This document shows, one piece after another, positions 1 to 8,247 of a stretch of DNA of 64,000 nucleotides. Numbering within the stretch: the stretch's first letter is position 1; the number at the start of each line of letters is the position of its first letter. A model generated the notes under the pieces. It did no database searches, was not told the origin of the DNA, and saw only the letters and a program-made list of their open reading frames with translations. The stretch comes from Paenibacillus oenotherae. GTDB lineage: Bacteria; Bacillota; Bacilli; Paenibacillales; Paenibacillaceae. Both the position numbers and the translations under genes were made by a program. Where the stretch lies: the NCBI RefSeq assembly GCF_019443105.1, contig NZ_JAHZIJ010000020.1, positions 1-64,000 of the forward strand, given 5' to 3'.

Positions 1-1
1 A

Positions 2-163
2 GAAAAAATTGTATACTTGGACACCATCGCCTACAACGAACGTTTTGAGAACCGTGTCATCCCAGGTTTTGGCGATCCCGTTGTCAAACAAAAACTTAAT
101 GAGATGTTTGAAAAGCGCTATTCCTCGGATTCTGTTCAGTCGGATCCTCGGATCGAAAGTTAA
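2..163 (+). CDS. 3' end of an unrecognised gene (partial)
   Basis: An open frame enters from the left edge and reads 53 codons to TAA at 161-163. The visible tail (EKIVYLDTIAYNERFENRV...DPRIES) has normal protein composition. A perfect hairpin follows 8 bases after the stop, as expected at a gene end. I do not recognise the family from this fragment. A different frame starting at position 9 is also open but runs on through the hairpin and is less likely to be coding. Confidence 0.6.
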   Translation, partial: EKIVYLDTIAYNERFENRVIPGFGDPVVKQKLNEMFEKRYSSDSVQSDPRIES

Positions 164-170
164 AACAATG

Positions 171-202
171 TGGTGGGGGGCGGAGTCCTCCGCCCCCCAC
201 CA
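171..202. terminator. perfect 14-bp stem-loop after the first gene
   Basis: Arms 171-184 and 189-202 are exactly complementary (TGGTGGGGGGCGGA and its complement) with a 4-base loop. It lies 8 bases after the stop of the left-edge gene and about 50 bases past the stop of the converging gene at 251-955. No clear T-run follows on either strand, so it may act as a bidirectional terminator or an mRNA 3' stabiliser. Confidence 0.6.
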
Positions 203-250
203 ACACTTACCCGATGGGTATATCTACAAGCTTACACAAACTTCTTGACG

Positions 251-955
251 CTACCCAAAGTCTATTACCGTGTAGTTTATTGTTGTTCCATTGCCGTCGT
301 GTAAAATAATCGACTTATGCAAAGGACATCTCTCTATAATTTGCTTGTCCATCACTTCAAGGGGCAGTCCTGATTTTAACCTGTGAAAAAAGCTGTCTCT
401 CTCGAAAATCACCACATATTCCATTAACTTGTCCTCTAGGCCCCGCCTGCGTTCCCTGTTTTCCCAAAACCCGTATTTTTCTCTCAAGTGAAATCCACCT
501 GTTAGGAGTACAATTTCTTCTTTTCTTGGAGTAAGTGGAGTACTTTTTATCGTCATTATTCTTTCGATTCTCAGTAAGGTGTCGATGCCAAAATCAGGTG
601 CAACCTTGGTATATGTGTTGTCTTCAAAATCAATAAGCAGCACATCTGTTGTCTCATACGTGTTCGAAGTCGAACAGCCAACCAGGCAATAACGATCATC
701 GATCCCTCGCATTTCTGTTCGATACACGGTTGAATTCCCCAGAACATCTGTTAGTGATACAGTAATTTGAGATGACTGCACATGACCGAATTCTACCCTA
801 TGAATGTGCATTAAAGCTTTTTCATGCGAAAACCAGGCACAATAGAATGCCCCATTGTAAAGCAGTCCAGAGAAATCCAACGCTTTTTCCTCACATTCCC
901 CTAAAAAGAAAATGCTCTTATTATGAAATCCATTGACACGTAAAATATTGAGCAT
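251..955 (-). CDS. hypothetical protein, about 235 aa
   Basis: I do not recognise this protein. It begins MLNILRVNGFHNKSIFFLGECEEK and ends NYTVIDFG, with no signal peptide or obvious membrane segment. The frame extends upstream to 1093, but those 46 codons run through the terminator of the preceding gene (1063-1082) and a repeat fragment (988-1051). I therefore take the ATG at 953-955, which has an AAGGCAGG-like ribosome site about 10 bases upstream. The gene looks more AT-rich than its neighbours, which hints at foreign origin, though I have not computed this. Confidence 0.6.
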   Translation of the reverse strand: MLNILRVNGFHNKSIFFLGECEEKALDFSGLLYNGAFYCAWFSHEKALMHIHRVEFGHVQSSQITVSLTDVLGNSTVYRTEMRGIDDRYCLVGCSTSNTYETTDVLLIDFEDNTYTKVAPDFGIDTLLRIERIMTIKSTPLTPRKEEIVLLTGGFHLREKYGFWENRERRRGLEDKLMEYVVIFERDSFFHRLKSGLPLEVMDKQIIERCPLHKSIILHDGNGTTINYTVIDFG

Positions 956-987
956 GACCAGTACCTGCCTTATAAGAATAGGAATGA

Positions 988-1051
988 GGGCTGTCCCGAA
1001 AGTCTCTTTGGAAATTTCGGTTCCCATTAGGCGAAACATGCGAAACGGCAG
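988..1051. repeat. dispersed repeat fragment, copy 1 (IS-end-like)
   Basis: This segment starts GGGCTGTCCC, contains TTTGGAAATTTC and ends AAACATGCGAAACGGCAG. The same three blocks recur in order at 34915-34992. GGGCTGTCCC-type ends are common on insertion sequences of the IS1182/IS5-like kind. There is no transposase here, so this could be a MITE or a decayed end. Confidence 0.45.
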
Positions 1052-1062
1052 AAGGCGAATAC

Positions 1063-1082
1063 AAAAAACCCGCTCTCGCGGG
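1063..1082 (-). terminator. rho-independent terminator of gene 1094-1615
   Basis: On the minus strand a CCCGC-GAGA-GCGGG stem-loop is followed by six T residues (plus-strand A-run 1063-1068). It lies 12 bases after the stop codon of the minus-strand gene at 1094. Confidence 0.75.
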
Positions 1083-1093
1083 CTGTTCTGCAT

Positions 1094-1615
1094 TTAATAG
1101 GATTCATTAGTCAGTTGTATAAAATCATCGGCATGTCTGCGAATATATTCGGCAAGACGATTGAACGAATCGGAAGTAGCCTGCTGAAGCTGGACATAGA
1201 AAGCGTTGAAGGACGCCAGCAATTCCGCATCACGCCCAAGATCCTGAATCGTGGCAGCGAAGCTGTCCAGGCTTCTTGCATAATTCCTCTCGGCGAGAAA
1301 TCCTTCTATCTCCTCTGCAAGCTGCAGAATCCCCTGTTCCCCAATAAGGGGCAGCGTGTTCTTCAACGAAGACCAGATGACAGGCTGTGCATGGTAATAG
1401 GCACTGCGCCAATACAAGTCCTCCGGCGAATGAATGACATGATCGTAGTAGATCCGGAACATAAATAATGCCTGTTGACCGTCTGTAAGACTGTCATAGA
1501 ACGCCCTCTCGTCTCCCCCGCCGACCCGGATGTTCTTGAACTCGCCGATCAAGGGCGCGAAGCAAGCCGAACAAAGCCCACGGTCATCCATCGTGTCAAA
1601 CTCATTTCGTTTCAT
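1094..1615 (-). CDS. hypothetical protein, possibly DMP19/DUF4375-like
   Basis: About 173 residues from ATG 1613-1615 (MKRNEFDTMDDRGLC). It is a soluble, helix-rich protein with a central segment LTDGQQALFMFRIYYDHVIHSPEDLYWRSA and a Cys pair (CSACF) near the N-terminus. The overall look resembles the DMP19/DUF4375 group, which I suggest only tentatively. The frame extends to 1726, which would overlap the upstream flavoenzyme gene. A GAGGGAG sequence about 25 bases upstream of the chosen ATG would better serve a TTG start near 1627, so the exact start is uncertain. A strong terminator follows. Confidence 0.6.
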   Translation of the reverse strand: MKRNEFDTMDDRGLCSACFAPLIGEFKNIRVGGGDERAFYDSLTDGQQALFMFRIYYDHVIHSPEDLYWRSAYYHAQPVIWSSLKNTLPLIGEQGILQLAEEIEGFLAERNYARSLDSFAATIQDLGRDAELLASFNAFYVQLQQATSDSFNRLAEYIRRHADDFIQLTNESY

Positions 1616-1704
1616 TACTGCCAACAACGTTATAATCACTCCCTCATCTGCGATTATAACGGAGTTCCAATTATAGTCAAGACAACCGTACTGCAAGGCA
1701 TCGG

Positions 1705-2619
1705 CTATAGAGCCAGATCCTCCCATGCTTCCTCCGTTAGATCCGTATTGACGCCGATTGCAGAACGACTGCCCTCGGCTGCCGCAATAATCAATTGGGA
1801 TGGCGTGATGACAGCTGTATCTCCCGCTGCGTAGACTCCTTTCACGCTCGTTCTGCCAAAGGAATCTGTCACTATACCGCCCATCTCATTCCTTTCACAG
1901 CCCAGTTGCTCACCAAAGGAGGTTGTCTGCGAGAATTGCGGAGTGACGAAGCCGCCCTCTCTTGCAATCGAGCTTCCGCCTGCAAAGCGCACTTCCGCCA
2001 ATCGTCCTTCTTCTCCAAGAAAAGCTGCGATAGGCTCAGTTATGACTCTGATCCCCTTGCCTGACAGCACCCTCTGCTGCTCATCCGTAATAATAGAATG
2101 CCCATTCGTGCATAAAACGAGATCCCGGCTCCAGTTATATACGGTCTTGACCATATGCAAGGCGCGGTTGCTCTCCGTAACCAGAACAAGCGGCTTGTCC
2201 TTCAGCTCCCACCCGTCACAATAGGGGCAGTTAAACAAGCTTTTGCCATAAAAGTCATGAAAGCCTTCAATTGCGGGAAACGTTTCCTTCAAGCCTGTGG
2301 CCAGAATGAGCTTGCCAGCAGCAAACTTCTCTCCTTCTGCCGTTTCGACCTGGAAGCCGGATTCTGTGCTGGAGAGTCCCGCAACCTCCCCTTCAAGACG
2401 TCGTACGGTCGGATATTGGGACAGCTCTTCATGCGCAATAGCCCGAAATTCAGCCGGCTTGACACCATCCCTTGTAATAAAGCCATGCGAAGCATGCGTG
2501 ACGGCATTGCGGGGCTTGCTGCTGTCGATCAATAGAGTGCTTCTCCTCGCTCTTCCAAGTACTAAAGCTGCATTCAGACCGGCAGGCCCTCCGCCAATAA
2601 TTACACAATCGTAAACCAT
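1705..2619 (-). CDS. thioredoxin-reductase-like FAD/NAD(P)H oxidoreductase
   Basis: A 304-residue class II pyridine nucleotide-disulfide oxidoreductase. Near the N-terminus is the FAD fold motif VIIGGGPAGLNAALVLGRA. Mid-protein NCPYCDG gives a CxxC redox pair as in thioredoxin reductase TrxB. The C-terminal GVYAAGDT is the second FAD-contact motif. It probably transfers electrons from NAD(P)H through FAD to a disulfide substrate. It is not next to ahpC or trxA, so the partner is unknown. The start ATG 2617-2619 has AAAGGAGTGAG eight bases upstream; the longer frame to 2685 lacks such a site. The 3' end lies close to or overlaps the alternative starts of the next gene downstream. Confidence 0.85.
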   Translation of the reverse strand: MVYDCVIIGGGPAGLNAALVLGRARRSTLLIDSSKPRNAVTHASHGFITRDGVKPAEFRAIAHEELSQYPTVRRLEGEVAGLSSTESGFQVETAEGEKFAAGKLILATGLKETFPAIEGFHDFYGKSLFNCPYCDGWELKDKPLVLVTESNRALHMVKTVYNWSRDLVLCTNGHSIITDEQQRVLSGKGIRVITEPIAAFLGEEGRLAEVRFAGGSSIAREGGFVTPQFSQTTSFGEQLGCERNEMGGIVTDSFGRTSVKGVYAAGDTAVITPSQLIIAAAEGSRSAIGVNTDLTEEAWEDLAL

Positions 2620-2760
2620 GCCACTCACTCCTTTATTTGGGTATCTATTGTTTCCACTGCATTCACGCTTTTGGCTGATCCTCATTCACTAATTAAAGAC
2701 TTTATATGTCTATAATATCTATATTAATGAATGTTGTCAATTGTTCCTCTCCGAACATCC

Positions 2761-3663
2761 TTATATCCCTTTCATTGATCTTTGCGCATCCCTTAGCTCT
2801 CTCCATGATAGGAGCCGGATGTTCTCCTGATCGAACAGTTCCTTGATCTGCGGATCGCTGAAAAGTCTATGTTCCCATTCCCTCTTTTCCGCGTGCGGGG
2901 TCGCAGCTCTTGCATGAGCCGAGAATAGCGCCGGATGAAGCAAAATTTGCGTAATGCCCGGCTCTGTCGCCCTGATCTCCTGCTCCATTCTCACTTTGAA
3001 ACGACCGTACTCCTCTCCGTCTTCCAGCTCATACGGGAGTGCGATGATATGATCAATCAGCATAATGCCGCGACGATCGGCTTCAGCGATCCGCTGTTGG
3101 AATAGATGCCTCTGTTCCTTGCTGAAGAACGGCTGCGATACGATTCTCCTCGGAAGATTAAACGGCAGGCCGTACTGCTCGCACAATTCAAAAGCAAGCT
3201 CCAGAAAATCTCTCCCGACCGCGAAGCCCATCAAACAGCCGGCATGGGTATCCAGATGTGTCGGGTCAACCCCCAGTGCAATGGCAGATTGAATTTGCGC
3301 ATCTAATTCAGCCTTCACTTCCATTGCATCAGCATACCGCTCAATCGTATACATCTCACGGGGCAGAAATCCATTCCTATTCATCACACTTCCCGCCCGA
3401 TGCCCTTGGAACACAGGTCTGTATCCCGCGTCGCCGGAACTGCAGAGGGTAAGGTGAATTCCAGCATTGACATGCGCGTTGCGCTTACAGAAAGCAGCCG
3501 CCTCCGCTGCCCAGGAACAGGGCATCATAATAGATGCCGAAGTGATGGAACGGCTGAGAAACATGTCCTGAATCCCCTCATTCGCATGCGGTGAGATACC
3601 ATAATCATCGGCCTGAATAATAATATAACGGTCTTGGGAACGTAATCCCGGATTCTCTAGCAT
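2761..3663 (-). CDS. ChbG/YdjC-family carbohydrate deacetylase
   Basis: About 300 residues with the YdjC/ChbG/HpnK signature: IIIQADDYGISPHANEGI near the N-terminus (metal-binding Asp pair), GIHLTL and DTHAG (metal His residues) and LLHPA near the C-terminus. Family members remove acetyl groups from chito-oligosaccharides or related sugars. The start ATG 3661-3663 has AAAGGAGAG upstream. The frame runs further upstream to 3804, but those residues cover a terminator hairpin and are unlikely to be translated. Expression is puzzling because that terminator ends only about 34 bases before the start codon. Confidence 0.85.
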   Translation of the reverse strand: MLENPGLRSQDRYIIIQADDYGISPHANEGIQDMFLSRSITSASIMMPCSWAAEAAAFCKRNAHVNAGIHLTLCSSGDAGYRPVFQGHRAGSVMNRNGFLPREMYTIERYADAMEVKAELDAQIQSAIALGVDPTHLDTHAGCLMGFAVGRDFLELAFELCEQYGLPFNLPRRIVSQPFFSKEQRHLFQQRIAEADRRGIMLIDHIIALPYELEDGEEYGRFKVRMEQEIRATEPGITQILLHPALFSAHARAATPHAEKREWEHRLFSDPQIKELFDQENIRLLSWRELRDAQRSMKGI

Positions 3664-3696
3664 ACAGCTCTCTCCTTTAATGGCCCTTATTCCATG

Positions 3697-3738
3697 CAAA
3701 AAGAGGCGCGGATCACATGAAAGTGATCCAGCGCCTCT
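3697..3738 (-). terminator. strong terminator or attenuator between murG-like gene and deacetylase
   Basis: Long stem with AGAGGCGC and GGATCAC in the left arm pairing with GTGATCC and GCGCCTCT, one unpaired base, and a T-run on the minus strand at 3701-3697. It lies about 116 bases downstream of the murG-like stop and 34 bases upstream of the deacetylase start, so it could also act as a leader attenuator. Confidence 0.75.
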
Positions 3739-3854
3739 GGCAGGTTTAGGTATTATAGTTCTTTCGTCCATCATTATATAACAGAAAACCGAAAAGTAAA
3801 GCATTAATTTTGCCTATTTCGATAAGAGAGTCAACCCATCCATCACAATAGACA

Positions 3855-4937
3855 CTATTTGCTCTTCTTTGCCGCTTTCGATATCAATTCATACACGGCC
3901 GGAAGCGCATCTCGGGCTTCTCTCTTTCTCATGTTGTCAATATAATAATGGCGGCTGTCATAAAGCTGCTTGAGAGCAGAAACCAATGCTTCCCCTGTTA
4001 ACTGTTCCTCGTACAGCACTTCACAGAAACCGGATTTTTCGAAGGATCGGGCATTCAGCAGCTGATCTCCCCGGCTCTGCTCCTTCGATAATGGAATTAA
4101 GAGCATCGGCTTGCTCAGCGATAGAAATTCAAAGATCGAATTGGACCCGGCCCGCGATATAACGAGATCACTCATAGCCAGTACATCCTGCAGCCCTTCA
4201 TGAATATATTCAAATTGCATATAGCCAGGATGAGAGATTGAAGCATCGATTCCCCCTTTGCCGCATAGATGGACAATCTGGAACTGCCGGGCAAGAGCAG
4301 GCAGCGCTTGCCTGACCGACTCATTAATCGAGCGTGCTCCGAGACTGCCGCCCATAATAAGCACAACAGGCTTCCTCTCCGAGAAGCCACAGAACGCCCT
4401 TCCCCTCTCTGCATCTCCGCGGCTGATTTCCTCGCGAATAATTGCGCCCACATAATGGCATTTGTCTCGCTTCAAGTGTTCCGCTGTCTCCGGAAAAGTC
4501 GTGCAGACACCCGCAGCAAACGGAATCGAGATGACATTCGCAAGCCCCGGCGTAAGATCAGATTCATGAATTATAACAGGAACCTTGTTTAGCCAAGCTG
4601 CCAATACAACAGGTACAGAAACAAAGCCTCCTTTGGAGAAAATAACGCTCGGCTTTCCTCTGCGAATCAGTCGATAAGCCTGCAGCACACCCTTCATTAC
4701 TTTGAACGGGTCCTTCACGTTCTGCCAGTCCATATATCTTCTCAATTTGCCTGTTGCAATCGGATGATAGGCTACATTGGCAATAGAGGAGACAAGCTCG
4801 CGCTCTATGCCATGCTCGGAGCCGATATAATCGACTGACCAGCCCTCTTCAAGAAACCGGGGAATCAGGGCGATATTGACCGTAACATGACCCGCTGATC
4901 CGCCTCCGGTGAACATAATTTTTCTCATAGGCTTCAA
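3855..4937 (-). CDS. murG: MurG-family UDP-GlcNAc:lipid I N-acetylglucosaminyltransferase (paralogue)
   Basis: 360 residues of a GT28 glycosyltransferase. Visible motifs are [18 protein letters not shown] at the N-terminus (glycine-rich acceptor loop), [14 protein letters not shown] and [11 protein letters not shown] in the first domain, and [14 protein letters not shown] plus [23 protein letters not shown] in the UDP-GlcNAc-binding C domain. MurG makes lipid II on the inner face of the membrane. This copy stands outside any division/cell-wall cluster, like the second MurG of some bacilli, so it may be a paralogue. The start is TTG 4935-4937, 8 bases after AAGGAG. The next ATG (4928) is 17 bases from that site. 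Confidence 0.85.
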   Translation of the reverse strand: MKPMRKIMFTGGGSAGHVTVNIALIPRFLEEGWSVDYIGSEHGIERELVSSIANVAYHPIATGKLRRYMDWQNVKDPFKVMKGVLQAYRLIRRGKPSVIFSKGGFVSVPVVLAAWLNKVPVIIHESDLTPGLANVISIPFAAGVCTTFPETAEHLKRDKCHYVGAIIREEISRGDAERGRAFCGFSERKPVVLIMGGSLGARSINESVRQALPALARQFQIVHLCGKGGIDASISHPGYMQFEYIHEGLQDVLAMSDLVISRAGSNSIFEFLSLSKPMLLIPLSKEQSRGDQLLNARSFEKSGFCEVLYEEQLTGEALVSALKQLYDSRHYYIDNMRKREARDALPAVYELISKAAKKSK

Positions 4938-5005
4938 TTATGCAACTCCTTCCAACTGCCGCTAAACCTATCATACCAAAAGCAGGAGCAGGAGGCACTC
5001 CGTGA

Positions 5006-6604
5006 CTACGGATGCATCAGAATACGCTCTATATAGGCTTTAATATCAACGACACGCCTGGAAGCAAGCTTCTCCTCAGCTCCCCAAACAATGAATGGGA
5101 TTAATGATTCGGTCTCATGGAGGGAACCATGTCCGCCTCCTCCCTCATGCGTTGGCGAGCTGTGCCCTTTAAGCTCATAGCCCTCTTTGGCGGTGACAAC
5201 GAGAAACTGTCCTTTATGCGATGTTAAAGCGCCGTATATCCGTCTTAGCGCATCAGGGTATTGACCGTAGCGCAGCCCGTTATTCTCACGTTTCATATGC
5301 ATATCCAGCAGCGCTGCATCTCCACTGACAGTCCATGCTTGACCGTACTGGTCAACGATTTTCCCTCCCGGCTTGTATTGAAATGCCGTCTGAGCTCCTC
5401 CTTTCGTCACATGGATCCATCCGTCCTCCTTCCATGCAATGAGATCGACACGTTGATCCGCTTCAACCACATCTGCCAGCTGGCGCATGGACGCCTTTGT
5501 ATGAAGCTTATACACATAAGCCATCGTTTCATTGACGGCGAACACAAGCTCCGTATCCTTTGTCACCCGGTCACCAGGCCGGAGGCTGCTATAGCCGCTA
5601 TACAGGGTGGTCAACTCAATAACGGAGTGTTCCCTTGCAGGCCGCAGCTGGCTCATGCCGCTATCGCCAACAATCATAACTGTCGCCTGGCTCCTCGCTT
5701 TGTCTGGAGAACCGAACGCTTGCAGCAGATCGTGCAGCTGCTTATCCAGCTTCACCAGACCTTTCATCGATGAGGGTCCCTTCTTATGAAGCTCCTGGTC
5801 GAGATCAGGCAGATAAACATACAGAAAATCAGGCAGCTTATTGTTGCGGATTAAGTAGGCCGCTGTTTCAACAGCGAACTCATTGTTAAATCCCATTCGA
5901 TTGGCAAGCGAGTCAGGCAGCTGCTTCAACCCGTCAAGCGGATTCGATAACGACCCGAAGGACAGATAATCCGGCCCCTTGACGGTGAGCGATTCCGGCA
6001 ATGATACCGTTTTGCCGAGCCATGCCGGGATCTCTATCGTATGCTCCACCGGCCCGCGATAAATTAGTCCATTAATAGAACCACTCTTGAGCCCCTTCCT
6101 GCTCAGCTCCTCATAGATCGTAGAGACGGCGGGACTTAGATCCCGGCTGTTCAAATGAAGCAGCCCGTCCCATACTACATCCTTCACTCCCTTTCTCATA
6201 ATTTCCATCGGACCTGTGCCGTAATTAATGTCTTTCTCCGTGTCGGCATTATACCAGGCCAGTCCGGGAATGTGATGCTGGTCCGGATAGGTTCCGGTCA
6301 TTAAGGAGCTGTCGATCGTAACGGACATTGTTGGAAATGAGCTGACGATATCCTTGTAGTACTGGCCATTGTCAATGAGATACTTTAATGTAGGCAGCTT
6401 CTGCTGCGCTATGCCCCTGTCTATCGCCTCATACATGAGGGAATCCACGAGAATCAGAATGACCTTCTTCGCATGAGTTCCTTCCTCGGACTGAATATGA
6501 AGGAGATCCCTTTCCTTCTCTTCCTTATTGCCGCCACTACATCCCGATAGAAGTAAAAGGGCCAACAGCCATACAGCACATCCAATTCGTCCGGGAGCCG
6601 CCAT
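5006..6604 (-). CDS. alkaline phosphatase-superfamily lipoprotein (nucleotide pyrophosphatase/phosphodiesterase type)
   Basis: 532 residues. An N-terminal lipoprotein signal ends in LLLLSGC, so the protein should be anchored outside the membrane. The body has the alkaline phosphatase fold of type I phosphodiesterases: ILILVDSLMYEAID (first metal Asp), SSFPTMSVTID (nucleophile Ser/Thr region), YLPDLDQELHKKGP (Asp/His metal ligands), VGDSGMSQ and GGGGHGS (last metal His). The substrate cannot be told from sequence. ATG 6602-6604 has AAGGTG nine bases upstream. It diverges from the gerA operon. Confidence 0.8.
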   Translation of the reverse strand: MAAPGRIGCAVWLLALLLLSGCSGGNKEEKERDLLHIQSEEGTHAKKVILILVDSLMYEAIDRGIAQQKLPTLKYLIDNGQYYKDIVSSFPTMSVTIDSSLMTGTYPDQHHIPGLAWYNADTEKDINYGTGPMEIMRKGVKDVVWDGLLHLNSRDLSPAVSTIYEELSRKGLKSGSINGLIYRGPVEHTIEIPAWLGKTVSLPESLTVKGPDYLSFGSLSNPLDGLKQLPDSLANRMGFNNEFAVETAAYLIRNNKLPDFLYVYLPDLDQELHKKGPSSMKGLVKLDKQLHDLLQAFGSPDKARSQATVMIVGDSGMSQLRPAREHSVIELTTLYSGYSSLRPGDRVTKDTELVFAVNETMAYVYKLHTKASMRQLADVVEADQRVDLIAWKEDGWIHVTKGGAQTAFQYKPGGKIVDQYGQAWTVSGDAALLDMHMKRENNGLRYGQYPDALRRIYGALTSHKGQFLVVTAKEGYELKGHSSPTHEGGGGHGSLHETESLIPFIVWGAEEKLASRRVVDIKAYIERILMHP

Positions 6605-6755
6605 TTGTACTCACACCTTTTTATATGTATTGCCTTCATTGTGTTCCATGCCTATAGAAGTATGCACGGCAATAAAAGGAACAATGTGCATAATACGGCT
6701 CTTCGCGGGGGAACATGAAGCGTAATAGATCATACATTCAGGGTGGATGAGACGA

Positions 6756-8243
6756 ATGAGCCAATCCGAACTGCTCTCGCGAAGTCTTCAGCATAATATC
6801 GAGACGCTCAAATCATTAACGGGAAACAGCTCCGATATCATTATCCGCACCTTTCAAGGCGCGGGCGGTTTGCCCATGGCGGTTATCTATATTAATGGGC
6901 TGACTGACTCAGCGATGATTAACGATAATATTATGAAGCCGATTATGTTGTCCGGACGCACGAACGAGAATACAGCCAAGGCAAGCGTCGATCATTTCCG
7001 CACGGTCAGGGATCAGGTTGTTTCCATATGCGCAGCCAGCGAAATACTGCGATGGGATGCTTTCATACTGACTATTCATAACGGCAACACTGTTATTCTC
7101 GGAGATGGCTGGAATCAGGGGATTTCTGCAAGCACGGCCAAATGGGAGCAAAGAAGTGTCGAAGAGCCCTCCTCACAAACTGTTATTCGGGGACCCAAGG
7201 AAGGCTTTACCGAGAATATCGGCATCAATGTTGCCCTGCTGCGCCGCAAGATCAAAAGCAAAAATTTGTGGAAAATCGACCGGCGAATCGGAACGGAAAC
7301 ACAAACGGATGTCTGTATCATGTATCTGAAAGGGACAGCCAATGACGATGTTGTAACCGAAGTGCTTGAGAGACTTGACCGCATCAAGACAGATAGCATA
7401 CTGGACAGCTGCTATTTGGAAGAGTTCATTCAGGACAAGACCTTCACGCCGTTTCCGACCATTATCAATACAGAACGCCCTGATAGTGTCGCGGCCTCGA
7501 TCCTTGAAGGCCAGGTGGCTCTTCTTGTAGACGGCACACCATTTGCTCTCATCCTCCCCGTTACCTTCTTCAAGTTCTTTAGTGCAAGCGAGGACTATTA
7601 TCAACGGTTTGATATATCGACCTTTCTCCGCATTCTGCGCTTAGGCTCATTTGCGGTATCCATGCTTCTGCCATCGCTTTATTTGGCGATTACGACCTTT
7701 CATCAGGAGATGGTGCCCACAACTCTTCTTATCGGCCTGGCGGCACAGCGTGAGGGCGTTCCTCTGCCGGCATTCTATGAAGCGCTGCTGATGGAGGTCA
7801 CTTTCGAAATATTGCGGGAAGCCGGGGTCCGCATGCCGCGTGCTATCGGCTCTGCTATATCGATTGTAGGAGCGCTCGTATTGGGACAAGCTGCAGTAGA
7901 TGCTGGTCTTGTATCTGCGGCTATGGTAATCGTCGTATCCTTCACCGCTATATCCAGCTTTGTCATACCGGCATCTAATGTTGCGGTTGCCGCACGCTTA
8001 ATCCGCTTCATGCTCATGATGCTTGCTGCAACGCTGGGCTTATTCGGGATCATGTCAGGAATTTTCTTCCTCCTGATCCATCTGTCATCTATTCGCTCCT
8101 TCGGTATTCCTTATCTGACGCCAATATCTCCATTCATACCCAGCAACATTAAAGATACGATTGTAAGGGTGCCCTGGAAGCTGATGAATACGCGTCCTCG
8201 TCTATTCGCCAAAAATAATTACAGACGTCAAAAAAGGAGATGA
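6756..8243 (+). CDS. spore germinant receptor subunit A (GerA/GerKA family)
   Basis: About 495 residues. A soluble N-terminal half carries the family motif RSVEEPSSQTVIRGPKEGFTENIGIN. The C-terminal half has several membrane segments (for example LRLGSFAVSMLLPSLYLAI and IGSAISIVGALVLGQAAV). GerA subunits sit in the spore inner membrane and form a nutrient receptor with B and C subunits. The start is ATG 6756, eight bases after GGGTGG; ATG 6747 directly abuts that site. It is the first gene of gerA-gerC-gerB, with the C gene four bases downstream. The ligand cannot be predicted. Confidence 0.92.
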   Translation: MSQSELLSRSLQHNIETLKSLTGNSSDIIIRTFQGAGGLPMAVIYINGLTDSAMINDNIMKPIMLSGRTNENTAKASVDHFRTVRDQVVSICAASEILRWDAFILTIHNGNTVILGDGWNQGISASTAKWEQRSVEEPSSQTVIRGPKEGFTENIGINVALLRRKIKSKNLWKIDRRIGTETQTDVCIMYLKGTANDDVVTEVLERLDRIKTDSILDSCYLEEFIQDKTFTPFPTIINTERPDSVAASILEGQVALLVDGTPFALILPVTFFKFFSASEDYYQRFDISTFLRILRLGSFAVSMLLPSLYLAITTFHQEMVPTTLLIGLAAQREGVPLPAFYEALLMEVTFEILREAGVRMPRAIGSAISIVGALVLGQAAVDAGLVSAAMVIVVSFTAISSFVIPASNVAVAARLIRFMLMMLAATLGLFGIMSGIFFLLIHLSSIRSFGIPYLTPISPFIPSNIKDTIVRVPWKLMNTRPRLFAKNNYRRQKRR

Positions 8244-8247
8244 TGAT

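Noticed and set aside
956-1093. N-terminal 46 residues of the hypothetical protein at 251
   Set aside because: They run through the terminator of the upstream gene and an IS-end-like repeat; a better start exists at 955.
6640-6747. Sigma-G promoter for the first germination operon
   Set aside because: A CATACAT-like -10 is present near 6731 but no matching -35 at the right distance could be found.
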